From assembly GCA_013377095.1 (NCBI GenBank), contig JACAAY010000054.1, forward strand, positions 1-33,099: a DNA stretch of 33,099 bases. The letters run 5' to 3'. The translations under genes were made by a program, and so were the position numbers. Source of the stretch: Desulfuromonadales bacterium (lineage in GTDB: Bacteria > Desulfobacterota > Desulfuromonadia > Geobacterales > Pseudopelobacteraceae). Below, one piece after another: positions 26,584-33,007 of this stretch (positions are counted from its first letter, which is position 1; each line of letters opens with the position of its first letter). A model generated the notes under the pieces. That model was not told where the DNA came from and did not search any database. It saw only the letters and a program-made list of their open reading frames with translations.

Positions 26584-26904
26584 TTGAAAATTGATAAACG
26601 TGACATGTGGTTTATTGGGCTGATTGTCGCTGTAGTCTCTGTTTTTATTTCTATCAGCGGCAAGGAAAAAACAAAGTTGGTGCCCAACGACAGTACCCAT
26701 CAGATTGCCTACCGGGCAGCATATAAAAATGCACCCGGCCCAGAGGCATCTTTTTTCAAGCGCGCATTCTTCAAAGCGGACAAAAAGGGGGCGGAGGTGT
26801 ATTGCGAACCCTGCCACACTGAGCAAAAGGTCCCCTTTCCACCCAACCACCCCCCTAAAAACCGCTGTCTCTTCTGCCACAAACTCCAACCGCTGAAACT
26901 CTGA
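26584..26904 (+). CDS. Small membrane-anchored diheme c-type cytochrome
   Basis: The protein (106 aa) has a single N-terminal membrane anchor (MWFIGLIVAVVSVFISISG) and a short periplasmic domain with two heme motifs, CEPCH and CLFCH, separated by a proline-rich stretch (PFPPNHPPKNR). No distal ligand is obvious beyond the conserved His residues. The start is TTG at 26584, preceded by AGGA at about ten bases; the in-frame ATG seven codons later is possible but would shorten the N-terminus. It fits periplasmic electron transfer anchored in the inner membrane and follows the membrane protein gene closely. Confidence 0.8.
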   Translation: MKIDKRDMWFIGLIVAVVSVFISISGKEKTKLVPNDSTHQIAYRAAYKNAPGPEASFFKRAFFKADKKGAEVYCEPCHTEQKVPFPPNHPPKNRCLFCHKLQPLKL

Positions 26905-26931
26905 AAGCCGGTGGGAATTGCGCCGAAGGTA

Positions 26932-27405
26932 TCATACTTCCCTGTTTCCACTACCACGGTAGCGGATTGTCAACCCCTGCAGGAAATTTCTCAGAAACTG
27001 GTCTCCACATACTTTATAATTTTTTTGCCCTTTGCCGCGAAAGAGCGCACTCAGTTCCGACTTGGAAATGGCAACATTGGCGCATTTCATAATAGCCAGC
27101 AGGTCCTCTTCCTTTAGTTCAAGGGCAATTCGTATCTTCTTTAAAATTTCATTGTTTGTCAGCTCCGGAGCAGTCTGCTCCGTGGTCTCACGTGGTCCCC
27201 TCTTGAGCGCAATCAATCCATCCAGAAAATGCCCCAGCACATTGGCGCTACATTCGAGAAAGCCGGGCTCCACGTCCTTCTTAAGCAGATTAAGCAGGGT
27301 TGCCGTGTCAATTTCGTATTGAGAAAGCCTGAATATCTCGAGCATCGTAGTATTGCTGATGTCTAGAGCATAGCGGAACCTACGCAAAATATCATTGTGT
27401 GTCAT
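26932..27405 (-). CDS. DUF1456 family protein
   Basis: This 157-aa soluble protein has two tandem copies of the same ~70-residue unit: NDILRRFRYALDISNTTMLE (N-terminal) and NNEILKKIRIALELKEEDLL (C-terminal), each followed by an FLDGLIAL- or FLQGL-type helix. This duplicated layout is that of the YehS/DUF1456 family, of unknown function. GGGAGTT upstream of the ATG supports the start. The gene is convergent with the cytochrome gene and 130 bp from the DUF2127 gene, with no clear operon. No metal or catalytic motif is seen. Confidence 0.85.
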   Translation of the reverse strand: MTHNDILRRFRYALDISNTTMLEIFRLSQYEIDTATLLNLLKKDVEPGFLECSANVLGHFLDGLIALKRGPRETTEQTAPELTNNEILKKIRIALELKEEDLLAIMKCANVAISKSELSALFRGKGQKNYKVCGDQFLRNFLQGLTIRYRGSGNREV

Positions 27406-27534
27406 GGATAACTCCCAAACATGTTATTTTCAGAGCAAATAAACACATCCATGGCTTATATCGCCCTGGACGCAGAACCACTCTCTTCTCGGTTTTTCGT
27501 TAGTATCCGAAACAAACCTTTCCACTGACTGCTG

Positions 27535-28032
27535 TTAGGAGCGTCGCTTTTCACCGTTCTTGATCAAAACAAACAGCAGATAGGATACTATGCCAACGTT
27601 TATGAAAAGCACGGTTACTCGCGGCCAGGTCACCCTGCGTACAACTTCAAACAGCTCAAACGGGATATACATCCCTCCGGTCAGAACCGCGAACCACTCA
27701 GCCCACGTCTTTCGTAACCAAAGGCCGACGGCTTCCACCATCCGCACGACAAAGTACATAAGCGCGGCAATTGCCAAACTCCACAATTTTGCGTCGGTTA
27801 TGTGTTCCATAAGCTCAAGAAATATTCGCGGATAATGCCTAGCCGGGTTGAAGTGGAAGTAATTTACCAGTCGCAATGCTGCTTCGTGGATATCTTTGTG
27901 TATGAATGACAGCAGTCCAAATCCCACGGCGAGGACCAGCAAACCCTTGGTGCCTTCAAAGAGCGCAACAACGTGCAGGCCTCGTGCGTGAGGTTTTTGG
28001 GTAGGATGTATGCAGGTTCGGGTGCGATTCAT
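27535..28032 (-). CDS. DUF2127 integral membrane protein
   Basis: The 165-aa protein has four predicted helices: TKGLLVLAVGFGLLSFIH, LWSLAIAALMYFVVRMVEAV, WAEWFAVLTGGMYIPFELFE and VTVLFINVGIVSYLLFVLI. The pattern LHVVALFEGTKGLL...HKDIHEAA and the P-F-E-x-x-E-x-x-R segment are characteristic of DUF2127, a family of uncharacterised small membrane proteins. The ATG at 28032 is the best start although its ribosome binding site is weak; a longer frame to 28089 begins with non-family residues. An open frame of possible significance (ending at 28029) overlaps this start by four bases. Confidence 0.82.
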   Translation of the reverse strand: MNRTRTCIHPTQKPHARGLHVVALFEGTKGLLVLAVGFGLLSFIHKDIHEAALRLVNYFHFNPARHYPRIFLELMEHITDAKLWSLAIAALMYFVVRMVEAVGLWLRKTWAEWFAVLTGGMYIPFELFEVVRRVTWPRVTVLFINVGIVSYLLFVLIKNGEKRRS

Positions 28033-28190
28033 TTCAAGATCTCTATGTACACAATGCCATGGACAGCTGTGACATGCGCACCATAACAAAGGTAATTCCC
28101 GACATAGGCCGATACACCGTTGATTTCAGAAAAACCCATCTGTTCGGCAACGACGCAGGACAGGCCAACCACCTCAAGATCACACAAAAC

Positions 28191-28218
28191 AAAAAGCCCT
28201 GGTTTCTCAGGGCTTTTT
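28191..28218 (-). terminator. Perfect 11-bp hairpin with T run, orphan terminator
   Basis: AAAAAGCCCTG and CAGGGCTTTTT pair perfectly around the six-base loop GTTTCT. It is a textbook intrinsic terminator in both directions. No gene on either strand ends close to it, apart from the acceptor-like sequence at 28238-28248. Confidence 0.85.
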
Positions 28219-28237
28219 GAACTGTAACAGACTATGT

Positions 28238-28248
28238 TGGCGGAGCCG
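28238..28248 (-). other. tRNA acceptor-end-like sequence, possible attachment-site remnant
   Basis: On the minus strand the sequence reads CGGCTCCGCCA: seven acceptor-stem bases, a G discriminator as in tRNA-Ser, and CCA, followed 20 bases later by a terminator. The rest of a tRNA (T-loop, anticodon arm) is absent. The match is only 11 bases, so it could be chance. Confidence 0.3.
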
Positions 28249-28492
28249 GGTACACACTGATTGTGTAACACTGCGTTATTCATGGATTTACAAAGACCAG
28301 TTTTACGCGGACACCCCCAAAAATGCCCCCATATACTTTTTTCATGCAATCCATGCAAAAAAATTAACAGCAGGCCGTGAGATGAGTGAGTGATGCTTTT
28401 CAGGAGTGTAATTACTCGCTCGGTCATTGTCAATAGATCAATCAGCCCAACATTCTGCGTAATCGTCTTTAAGTAGAGCGGAGGATTATTCC

Positions 28493-28957
28493 ATGATCAT
28501 CGGAAAGTATTTTGACGGGGATTGCGACGACAAATTGAAAATGTTTCAACACGGGTGCTATTACGATTTGCTTCGTGAGTGGATCACCATGGCAGGGGTC
28601 CGTCGGTTACGGTATCGTACATCGCCGGAGTGGACAGAGGTGACCCAGGTGTGGGAACGATTCCGTGATGAAGGGTACTATGACCATCGAACTATCCAGG
28701 CGACTCACGATCTGATTGCTGCCCAGTTCAGATTGGTAGCCCAGGAAACGTCGTTGCCCGATGCTGAAAAAGAGGATGCATGGATTACCTTTTTCAAAGC
28801 CGAGGCTTCAGAATGGCTGAGTCATGATGGTTTTTTGCGCTTATTCATGATCGCTCTTTCTGCGAAGGGTTCCACCATTGGGTATGATGCCGAGGACGCC
28901 ATTTTTGAGATGATGAAAATGAAGTACCATGAGCTGAATTATGTGGTGTTGATGTAA
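28493..28957 (+). CDS. Unrecognised protein, 154 aa, accessory region
   Basis: The protein is soluble, with several amphipathic helices and many aromatics: MIIGKYFDGDCDDKLKMF, YYDLLREWITMAGVRRLRYR and DAEDAIFEMMKMKYHELNYV. There is no signal peptide and no metal-binding or nucleotide-binding motif. GGAGG lies nine bases before the ATG, so it is a well-expressed candidate gene. The hydrolase gene begins 23 bp after its stop, so the two are probably cotranscribed. I do not recognise a family. Codon use looks ordinary. It is the first gene after the orphan terminator and tRNA-like end. Confidence 0.75.
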   Translation: MIIGKYFDGDCDDKLKMFQHGCYYDLLREWITMAGVRRLRYRTSPEWTEVTQVWERFRDEGYYDHRTIQATHDLIAAQFRLVAQETSLPDAEKEDAWITFFKAEASEWLSHDGFLRLFMIALSAKGSTIGYDAEDAIFEMMKMKYHELNYVVLM

Positions 28958-28980
28958 CAAGAAAATGAGGGGGGGCGAGC

Positions 28981-29865
28981 ATGAAGCCAACAAAGATCAT
29001 TGAAATAGGTGCCGAAGGCGGACGCATAACTCTGTTCGGCCTGAAAACAGAAAAGGGTGGTTGGCTCTTTTTTCGTGAAACAGACGAGCGCGCCCTGATC
29101 GGTATGTTGCCAAAGGGTGATGTCGCTGGGTTAGAATTCCTATCCAATTCCGAAGCAGTCACCGATTGGAATGGAGTCTTACAGATTCTCTCCAGATATC
29201 CATGGCAGAACCTTTACCCACTCTATGTGCACCCGGAATTTGCTGATCTGGTATGGCATGAGATCGAAAACATGGAAGAGGAATGCTATAGCCGGAGTGA
29301 ATGGGAAAATGTCTGCGGCAAGAGGCCCAGTCGACACACGGTTTGCTTCTCCCATGGCAAAGAGTCAGGCCCGTGGGGTGCAAAAATTATCGCTCTTGCC
29401 GAGGTTGCAAAAGAGAAAGGCTTCAATGTGGTCAGCATTGATTACGAGGGAGACACTGATCCGGATTGCAGGGTAAAGCGGCTTTACTGTGAGTTCAAGC
29501 CAAGTGCCGGCATCAATATTCTTGTGGGATCAAGTATGGGAGGTTATGTGGCCACAGTAGCCTCACAACACTTTTCCCCTGATGGTCTTTTCCTCATGGC
29601 ACCAGCATTTGGAATGAAAGGATACCGGGAACAGTTTCCTGTGCCATGCGCCAGTAAAATCTCTGTTGTGCATGGTCTGCATGATGAGGTTGTGCCTTAC
29701 ATTAACTCTATGGAGTTTGCAGTGAAAAATAATGCCCAGTTTCACTTGCTGGATGATGGTCACCAGTTAATCGACAGCATCCCGATTGTCTGCGACCTGT
29801 TTGCACGGTTTATTAACTCTCTGTTTATGTCTCAGGGTAAAAAGGCACTTACGGCATTCGTTTGA
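28981..29865 (+). CDS. Alpha/beta hydrolase fused to a ~98-aa N-terminal module
   Basis: Residues 1-98 form a separate module (KIIEIGAEGGRITLFGLK, GWLFFRET, ILSRYPWQNLYPLYVHPEFA, VWHEI), a family I associate with small stand-alone proteins of unknown function. Residues ~118-290 are an alpha/beta hydrolase with a complete triad: Ser185 in GSSMGGY, Asp235 in VHGLHDEVVP and His261 in DDGHQL; HGKES at 125-129 follows the first strand of the fold. The protein is likely a cytoplasmic esterase or peptidase-type hydrolase. GAGGGGGGG lies just before the ATG. The module is repeated alone at 30974-31273, so this fusion probably arose by joining the module to a hydrolase, or the free copy is a duplicate. 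Confidence 0.78.
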   Translation: MKPTKIIEIGAEGGRITLFGLKTEKGGWLFFRETDERALIGMLPKGDVAGLEFLSNSEAVTDWNGVLQILSRYPWQNLYPLYVHPEFADLVWHEIENMEEECYSRSEWENVCGKRPSRHTVCFSHGKESGPWGAKIIALAEVAKEKGFNVVSIDYEGDTDPDCRVKRLYCEFKPSAGINILVGSSMGGYVATVASQHFSPDGLFLMAPAFGMKGYREQFPVPCASKISVVHGLHDEVVPYINSMEFAVKNNAQFHLLDDGHQLIDSIPIVCDLFARFINSLFMSQGKKALTAFV

Positions 29866-29920
29866 GTGGAAAAATATTATATTGATGATTTATCCCACCC
29901 AGCACACGGCTGGAGTGACC

Positions 29921-29936
29921 CTTGCCATTCGGCAAG
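29921..29936. other. 6-bp hairpin after the hydrolase gene
   Basis: CTTGCC-ATTC-GGCAAG is a perfect stem with a tetraloop, 56 bp after the hydrolase stop. It lacks a T tract but may stabilise the transcript end. Confidence 0.4.
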
Positions 29937-29954
29937 CTCCCCAGATTGCCCTGC

Positions 29955-30006
29955 AGGGTGGGACTGATGTCAACAGGAGGGGCCATCCCACCCTACAACT
30001 GTTGAC
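29955..30006. repeat. Two interleaved inverted repeats
   Basis: AGGGTGGGA (29955-29963) pairs with TCCCACCCT (29986-29994), and GTCAACAG (29969-29976) pairs with CTGTTGAC (29999-30006). The arms alternate left1-left2-right1-right2, the arrangement of a pseudoknot in RNA or of two competing cruciforms in DNA. The first pair resembles the AGGGTGGG palindromes seen in many bacterial REP-like repeats. Confidence 0.6.
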
Positions 30007-30212
30007 CTCGGGTGCGATGCCGGGATGGCGGCATTGCTCTTTGAATCGTGGAAACGAAGGGTTATTGGTAATGAACCGTCCGCCCGCCTGCCGGCATGAA
30101 CCGATCGCTGCTCTTCATACTTCGGCGTCGAGAAGCCGAACGACGTCTGGCTTTTGCGTATCAGAAGGTACATTTTATTTATCTCCAGGACAGTTGGCGC
30201 GTCCGAGCCCAT
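29970..30212 (-). CDS. Possible small protein of 80 aa, unknown function
   Basis: The frame starts with MGSDAPTVLEINKMYLLIRK and has GGAG seven bases before the ATG, so expression is possible. The second half (PKYEEQRSVHAGRRADGSL, then SNAAIPASHPRS) has the look of a repeat-derived tail, and the gene runs into the interleaved inverted repeats. It follows the 102-aa gene on the same strand by 54 bp. I would not count it as a firm gene. Confidence 0.35.
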   Translation of the reverse strand: MGSDAPTVLEINKMYLLIRKSQTSFGFSTPKYEEQRSVHAGRRADGSLPITLRFHDSKSNAAIPASHPRSTVVGWDGPSC

Positions 30213-30266
30213 ACGAGTCTCCGCAAATCCGACCGTTCCCGTTGGGGCGTATGAAGCAGGTCGCCA

Positions 30267-30575
30267 TTATGGTCGGCTCCCTGTAGGCACTCTGCTATCG
30301 TATGTCTGTATGTCGCCTTCCACACCCATGAACCGGATTTTGTCCTCTGGCTCGCTCTGCAGGTCCATGGCCGCACTGTGTAAGTCGCATGGTGCTGCGT
30401 TGGAACCGACTCGGTGTCCAAATGCTCCCCAGGCGTTTTCGATCCACTCCTGGGCGATGGAGGCTCCCGGTCCGGTCACTGTGTATGACCCGAGCGTATT
30501 AAATTCCTGCTCGCTGGTGATATTTGCTGGTCCTTCGGTTGTCACTACGTGGATACTGATTGTTGGTTTCATCAT
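30267..30575 (-). CDS. Unrecognised protein, 102 aa
   Basis: The sequence MMKPTISIHVVTTEGPANIT then GSYTVTGPGASIAQEWIENAW looks like a genuine small beta-rich protein with helices, not a shadow: composition is even, and AAGGG lies eight bases before the ATG. There is no Cys cluster, signal peptide or membrane segment. It lies 109 bp downstream of the Lys/Ala-rich gene on the same strand and 54 bp upstream of the 80-aa frame, so the three may form one operon running against the hydrolase gene. No family is recognised. Unusual features are the Gly-Pro-rich turn motifs. Confidence 0.6.
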   Translation of the reverse strand: MMKPTISIHVVTTEGPANITSEQEFNTLGSYTVTGPGASIAQEWIENAWGAFGHRVGSNAAPCDLHSAAMDLQSEPEDKIRFMGVEGDIQTYDSRVPTGSRP

Positions 30576-30684
30576 GTGGAGTACCCTTCGCCTTTGTTTG
30601 GCTCACTGTGCCGGATTTGTTGCGTCGAGTGTATGCCCTGGGCTCCCGACTTGGTGGTGCGGTCGTAGGCTGAGACGTGGCTCT

Positions 30685-30891
30685 TCAGAAGTCCAATGGC
30701 ATCGGGGTGGCTGCCGCTTCGTCTTCCTTCGCCTGCTGGTCCTTCTGATCGGTCTTTTCTTGCTTCTGCTTTGTCTTTGCAGTTGCAGTCTTTTTCCTGA
30801 CCGCTGCATCCATCCGATCCGCATCCGCAAGCGCTTTTTTCAAGAGTGCTGCCTTCCTTTTGTACTTTTCCTCTACCGTCATTTCTGCCAT
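30685..30891 (-). CDS. Lys/Ala-rich coiled-coil protein, 68 aa
   Basis: The protein is almost entirely helical and highly charged: VEEKYKRKAALLKKALADAD, VRKKTATAKTKQKQEKTDQK, ending PMPLDF. GGAGGAG directly before the ATG is one of the best ribosome binding sites in this region. Such proteins often bind nucleic acid or act as adaptors, but no specific family is evident. It is the first gene of the small minus-strand cluster. A 268-residue open frame on the plus strand across it is an antisense shadow. Confidence 0.6.
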   Translation of the reverse strand: MAEMTVEEKYKRKAALLKKALADADRMDAAVRKKTATAKTKQKQEKTDQKDQQAKEDEAAATPMPLDF

Positions 30892-30973
30892 TGGCTCCTC
30901 CGTTGGATTTTCTCAGCAAATATAAGCACGCCAAGCAGAATGTTCATTTTAGAGGTCTGATGGATGAGAGAGC

Positions 30974-31273
30974 ATGAAGCCAATTAAGATCGTTGAAATA
31001 GGTGCCGAAGGCGGACGCATAACTCTGTTCGGCCTGAAAATAGAAAAGGGGGATTGGCTCTTTTTCGTGAGACAGACGAACGCCCTGATCGATATGTTGC
31101 CGGAGGGTGATGTCGCTGGATTTGATTTCCAATCCAGTTCTAACGCAGTCACTGGTTGGAAGGAGGCCTTACAAATTCTCTCCAGGTATCGTTGGGAGAA
31201 TCTCTTCCCACTTTACGTACATCCTGAGTTTGCTGATCTGGTGTGGAAAGAGATCGAGCACATGGAAGACTGA
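30974..31273 (+). CDS. Stand-alone copy of the hydrolase N-terminal module, 99 aa
   Basis: The protein (KIVEIGAEGGRITLFGLKIE then YVHPEFADLVWKEIEHMED) matches residues 1-98 of the hydrolase at about 28981 over nearly its entire length. A one-base deletion near codon 31 and a two-base deletion shortly after cancel each other, changing WLFFRETDERALIG to WLFFVRQTNALID. A one-base change or insertion at the end (gaagactga against gaagagga) gives the stop where the copy would otherwise have continued. GAGAG precedes the ATG weakly. The downstream bases still match the hydrolase gene for a few positions, so this is a segmental duplicate. Confidence 0.7.
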   Translation: MKPIKIVEIGAEGGRITLFGLKIEKGDWLFFVRQTNALIDMLPEGDVAGFDFQSSSNAVTGWKEALQILSRYRWENLFPLYVHPEFADLVWKEIEHMED

Positions 31274-31300
31274 ATGCTATAAACCTGTAGACTCATTAAA

Positions 31301-31330
31301 AGTATTGTGTTAGTAAAAAAACACAATATT
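31301..31330. other. 10-bp hairpin upstream of the 57-aa gene
   Basis: AGTATTGTGT pairs with ACACAATATT (one G-T pair) around an A-rich 10-base loop. It lies just before the ribosome binding site (31334-31340) of the next gene and may be an operator, a terminator of the module gene, or an attenuator. Confidence 0.4.
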
Positions 31331-31344
31331 CTCGGGAGTTAGCT

Positions 31345-31518
31345 ATGATTTTACGTGAAAACGAATTACTTGCTGCCATGAAAGAGCTGCTGGAAGCTTC
31401 TCAGGCCATGACCAATGGTAAACTACCTTCCGCAACTGCTTTTGAACGGTATCTCAAGGCAGTCAAGCGGTCCAAGCAAATAATTGACGATGCGGAGGTG
31501 TCAGATGACAAAAACTAA
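31345..31518 (+). CDS. Small protein of 57 aa overlapping the HU/IHF gene
   Basis: The protein is helical and charged (ENELLAAMKELLEASQAMTN, AFERYLKAVKRSKQIIDDAE). GGGAGTT lies four bases before the ATG. Its last 14 bases overlap the start of the HU/IHF-like gene, so translation is likely coupled. The stop codon lies within the first codons of that gene. It is too short for a family assignment. The antitoxin-like size and coupling to a DNA-binding protein are notable but not diagnostic. Confidence 0.65.
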   Translation: MILRENELLAAMKELLEASQAMTNGKLPSATAFERYLKAVKRSKQIIDDAEVSDDKN

Positions 31519-31789
31519 ATTGATTGAAAAAATCGCTTTCGAGAAGAAACTAACTTATGCCGTTGCCGAGAAAATTATTCAGGAGATCTTTAATGGCATG
31601 GCCGATACCCTTATTTCTGGGGGTAGGATCGAGATCAGAGGATTTGGCAGTTTTGAGATGCGTGAGTACGGCGGTTATACTGGCCGTAATCCCAACACTG
31701 GTATTAAGATAGAAGTGAAGCCCAAAAAATTGCCGTCCTTCAAGGTGGGAAGGGATCTGAAAGACCGGATTATGAAGTTCAGCTCTTAA
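31505..31789 (+). CDS. HU/IHF-family DNA-bending protein
   Basis: The 94-aa protein has the HU/IHF fold: TKTKLIEKIAFEKKLTYAVA at the N-terminus, then the core RIEIRGFGSFEMREYGGYTG and RNPNTGIKIEVKPKKLPSFK with the intercalating proline in RNPNTG and the C-terminal KVGRDLKDRI. The GFGSF and GRNP motifs favour the IHF-beta-like branch over HU. It would bend DNA as a dimer, possibly with a host subunit. GGAGG precedes the ATG at 31505; the frame extends to 31484 without a better site. Such genes are common in mobile and phage-derived segments as well as in the core chromosome. Confidence 0.9.
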   Translation: MTKTKLIEKIAFEKKLTYAVAEKIIQEIFNGMADTLISGGRIEIRGFGSFEMREYGGYTGRNPNTGIKIEVKPKKLPSFKVGRDLKDRIMKFSS

Positions 31790-32416
31790 ACGACGACTAT
31801 TTTCTGAGCGTTTCAAGAAAACCATCACTCAGGATAGGCCATAGAAGACCCTGAGTTGCCCTACAAAGGACAACAAAGCTATACGTGCTGAGATCTGAGT
31901 ATTATTTCTTGAAATGGTTTCTGTCAGTGATTTTATGGATTGATACTATCGGAAGGCTTCACTTGTGCGAGAATTTCGGGAGTTGACATACAGATTGCCA
32001 GGAAAACAATCCACAACCTGCAGCCATCCTGTCCACAGGTCACTCGACGCTGTTGATCTGTTTCAATGTGACTAGCCATTTGCGTCCGTCTTAACCCGCC
32101 ACATAACGAAGTATATACAAGTTATTGAATGAATGGCAAATCAACATCGATGTTGTTTTGGATCAAAATTGCAATCCGGTTCTCATAATTCGGTTTGACA
32201 GCATCTGGTACGATTTCAGCTGGTTCTGTGCTGCTGGTCTCCCCTAATCTACTTTAGTTTTAATGCTTGGGAGCCGATTCATAAAGTATGAAATGAGATT
32301 TGAAAGCCGGTCGGCAATTTCTACTGACCTGATCAACCACACGGAGGCCAAGAGTTCGACTGTGCAGATGGAAAATTACCGTTGATGTATTTCTCAAAAA
32401 ATGAAGGGAAGTGGTC
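31790..32416. other. 627-bp region without a supported gene
   Basis: No open frame with a ribosome binding site is convincing. The frame around 32135-32240 looks protein-like (caa atc aac atc gat onward) but has no start and may be a decayed gene. A perfect 14-bp palindrome CAACATCGATGTTG lies at 32142-32155. TTGACA occurs at 31983 without a good -10 box. Confidence 0.5.
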
Positions 32417-32584
32417 ATGAAGTCTGTAATAGATAATAGCATGCCTCAAATAGCTGGCTTGAAATTTTGTTTCCCTGCTGTAGGCGGATGGATTTTGGGG
32501 GGAAGGATTGTTATCTGTGTGGTATCCGCTGTGATGATTGGAATTATGGCTATTGATATGTTTAAGCTTCTGAAAAAGAATTGA
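32417..32584 (+). CDS. Small membrane protein, 55 aa
   Basis: After a short polar start (MKSVIDNSMPQ) the protein is hydrophobic (PAVGGWILGGRIVICVVSAV then MIGIMAIDMFKLL), consistent with one or two membrane helices, and ends LKKN. AGGGAAG lies about seven bases before the ATG. The size, single-helix layout and AT-rich isolated location recall small stress-type membrane proteins, but nothing assigns a role. It could also be a chance frame in AT-rich DNA. Confidence 0.45.
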   Translation: MKSVIDNSMPQIAGLKFCFPAVGGWILGGRIVICVVSAVMIGIMAIDMFKLLKKN

Positions 32585-32631
32585 TAACAACCGCGCTCTT
32601 TTGGTCCTGATACACGTCCAGGATATGGGAT

Positions 32632-32670
32632 AAAAAAGGCCCCGCATTCTTTGGAGGTAGTACACGGGGC
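32632..32670 (-). terminator. Terminator-like hairpin, CCTCC in loop (copy 1)
   Basis: On the minus strand GCCCCG (32670-32665) pairs with CGGGGC (32644-32639), followed by C and TTTTTT. The 20-base loop contains ACCTCCAAAG. It resembles the hairpin at 32801-32838 in stem, T tract and loop. Confidence 0.65.
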
Positions 32671-32800
32671 AAAGTACAACAGTTGATGGAATGATTATCA
32701 CACATACTGTTCTGAGTTTCAAGTTACAGTGGCGTGCCGATTAGTATCCGCCTTCGGGTACTTGCTTCTGAAGATCGTCCAGAATGTTGACCCATTGGAC

Positions 32801-32838
32801 AAAAAAAGCCCCGCATGCAGGAGGATGGCATGCGAGGC
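32801..32838 (-). terminator. Terminator-like hairpin, CCTCCT in loop (copy 2)
   Basis: On the minus strand GCCTCGCATGC (32838-32828) pairs with GCATGCGGGGC (32818-32808), an 11-bp stem with one mismatch, followed by TTTTTTT. The 9-base loop is CATCCTCCT. It probably ends the response-regulator transcript 170 bp upstream. Confidence 0.75.
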
Positions 32839-33007
32839 AGAGGTATATCCATTGATAAGTTGATTGTGACACTTGATTTCGGAATTGCAACCGAAGAAAG
32901 AGCGCAGCAAGTGGTGGAGTGGTCAGAATGTCCCCTGGCACTATGCTATGAATCAAATTCGAATAAAATCCCAGATCATAATTCTAGTCAGAAAAACCAT
33001 CGCACTC

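Larger units (their letters stand above)
28033..28492. other. Intergenic region with an orphan terminator and tRNA-like end
   Basis: No gene can be supported with confidence. Two short frames cross it, 28029-28433 on the minus strand and 28074-28220 on the plus strand; each contains the terminator sequence, and neither has a ribosome binding site. The clear structures are the hairpin at 28191-28218 and, 20 bp to its right, an acceptor-like TGGCGGAGCCG (28238-28248). Confidence 0.5.
32585..33007. other. Intergenic region with two related hairpins
   Basis: No gene is firmly supported. The region carries two related terminator-like hairpins on the minus strand (32632-32670 and 32801-32838), about 169 bp apart. 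The sequence between them (32671-32800) could be a short transcript. A plus-strand frame from 32830 to 33021 has an AGGAGG upstream but overlaps the response-regulator gene and is not accepted. Confidence 0.4.

Noticed and set aside
28074..28220. A 48-codon plus-strand frame (MRTITKVIPDIGRYTVD...)
   Set aside because: The codon choice is gene-like, but there is no ribosome binding site and its last codons are the terminator stem.
28238..28300. A complete tRNA gene
   Set aside because: Only the acceptor end is present; there is no T-loop GGTTCRA motif, anticodon arm or D arm in the next 80 bases.
28029..28433. A 134-codon minus-strand frame whose stop overlaps the DUF2127 start by ATGA
   Set aside because: It runs through a perfect terminator hairpin and has no ribosome binding site. 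The last ~50 codons look protein-like, so a decayed gene cannot be excluded, but it is not supported as a gene.
29970..30006. Integron attC site
   Set aside because: The inverted repeats were tested against the attC core (RYYYAAC...GTTRRRY); the left arm fails at the purine position, and the order of arms is interleaved rather than nested.
30154..30960. A 268-codon open frame on the plus strand
   Set aside because: It is antisense to the small minus-strand genes, rich in Leu, Cys and Arg, lacks a ribosome binding site, and its sequence is explained by the reverse of Lys/Ala- and Glu-rich coding DNA.
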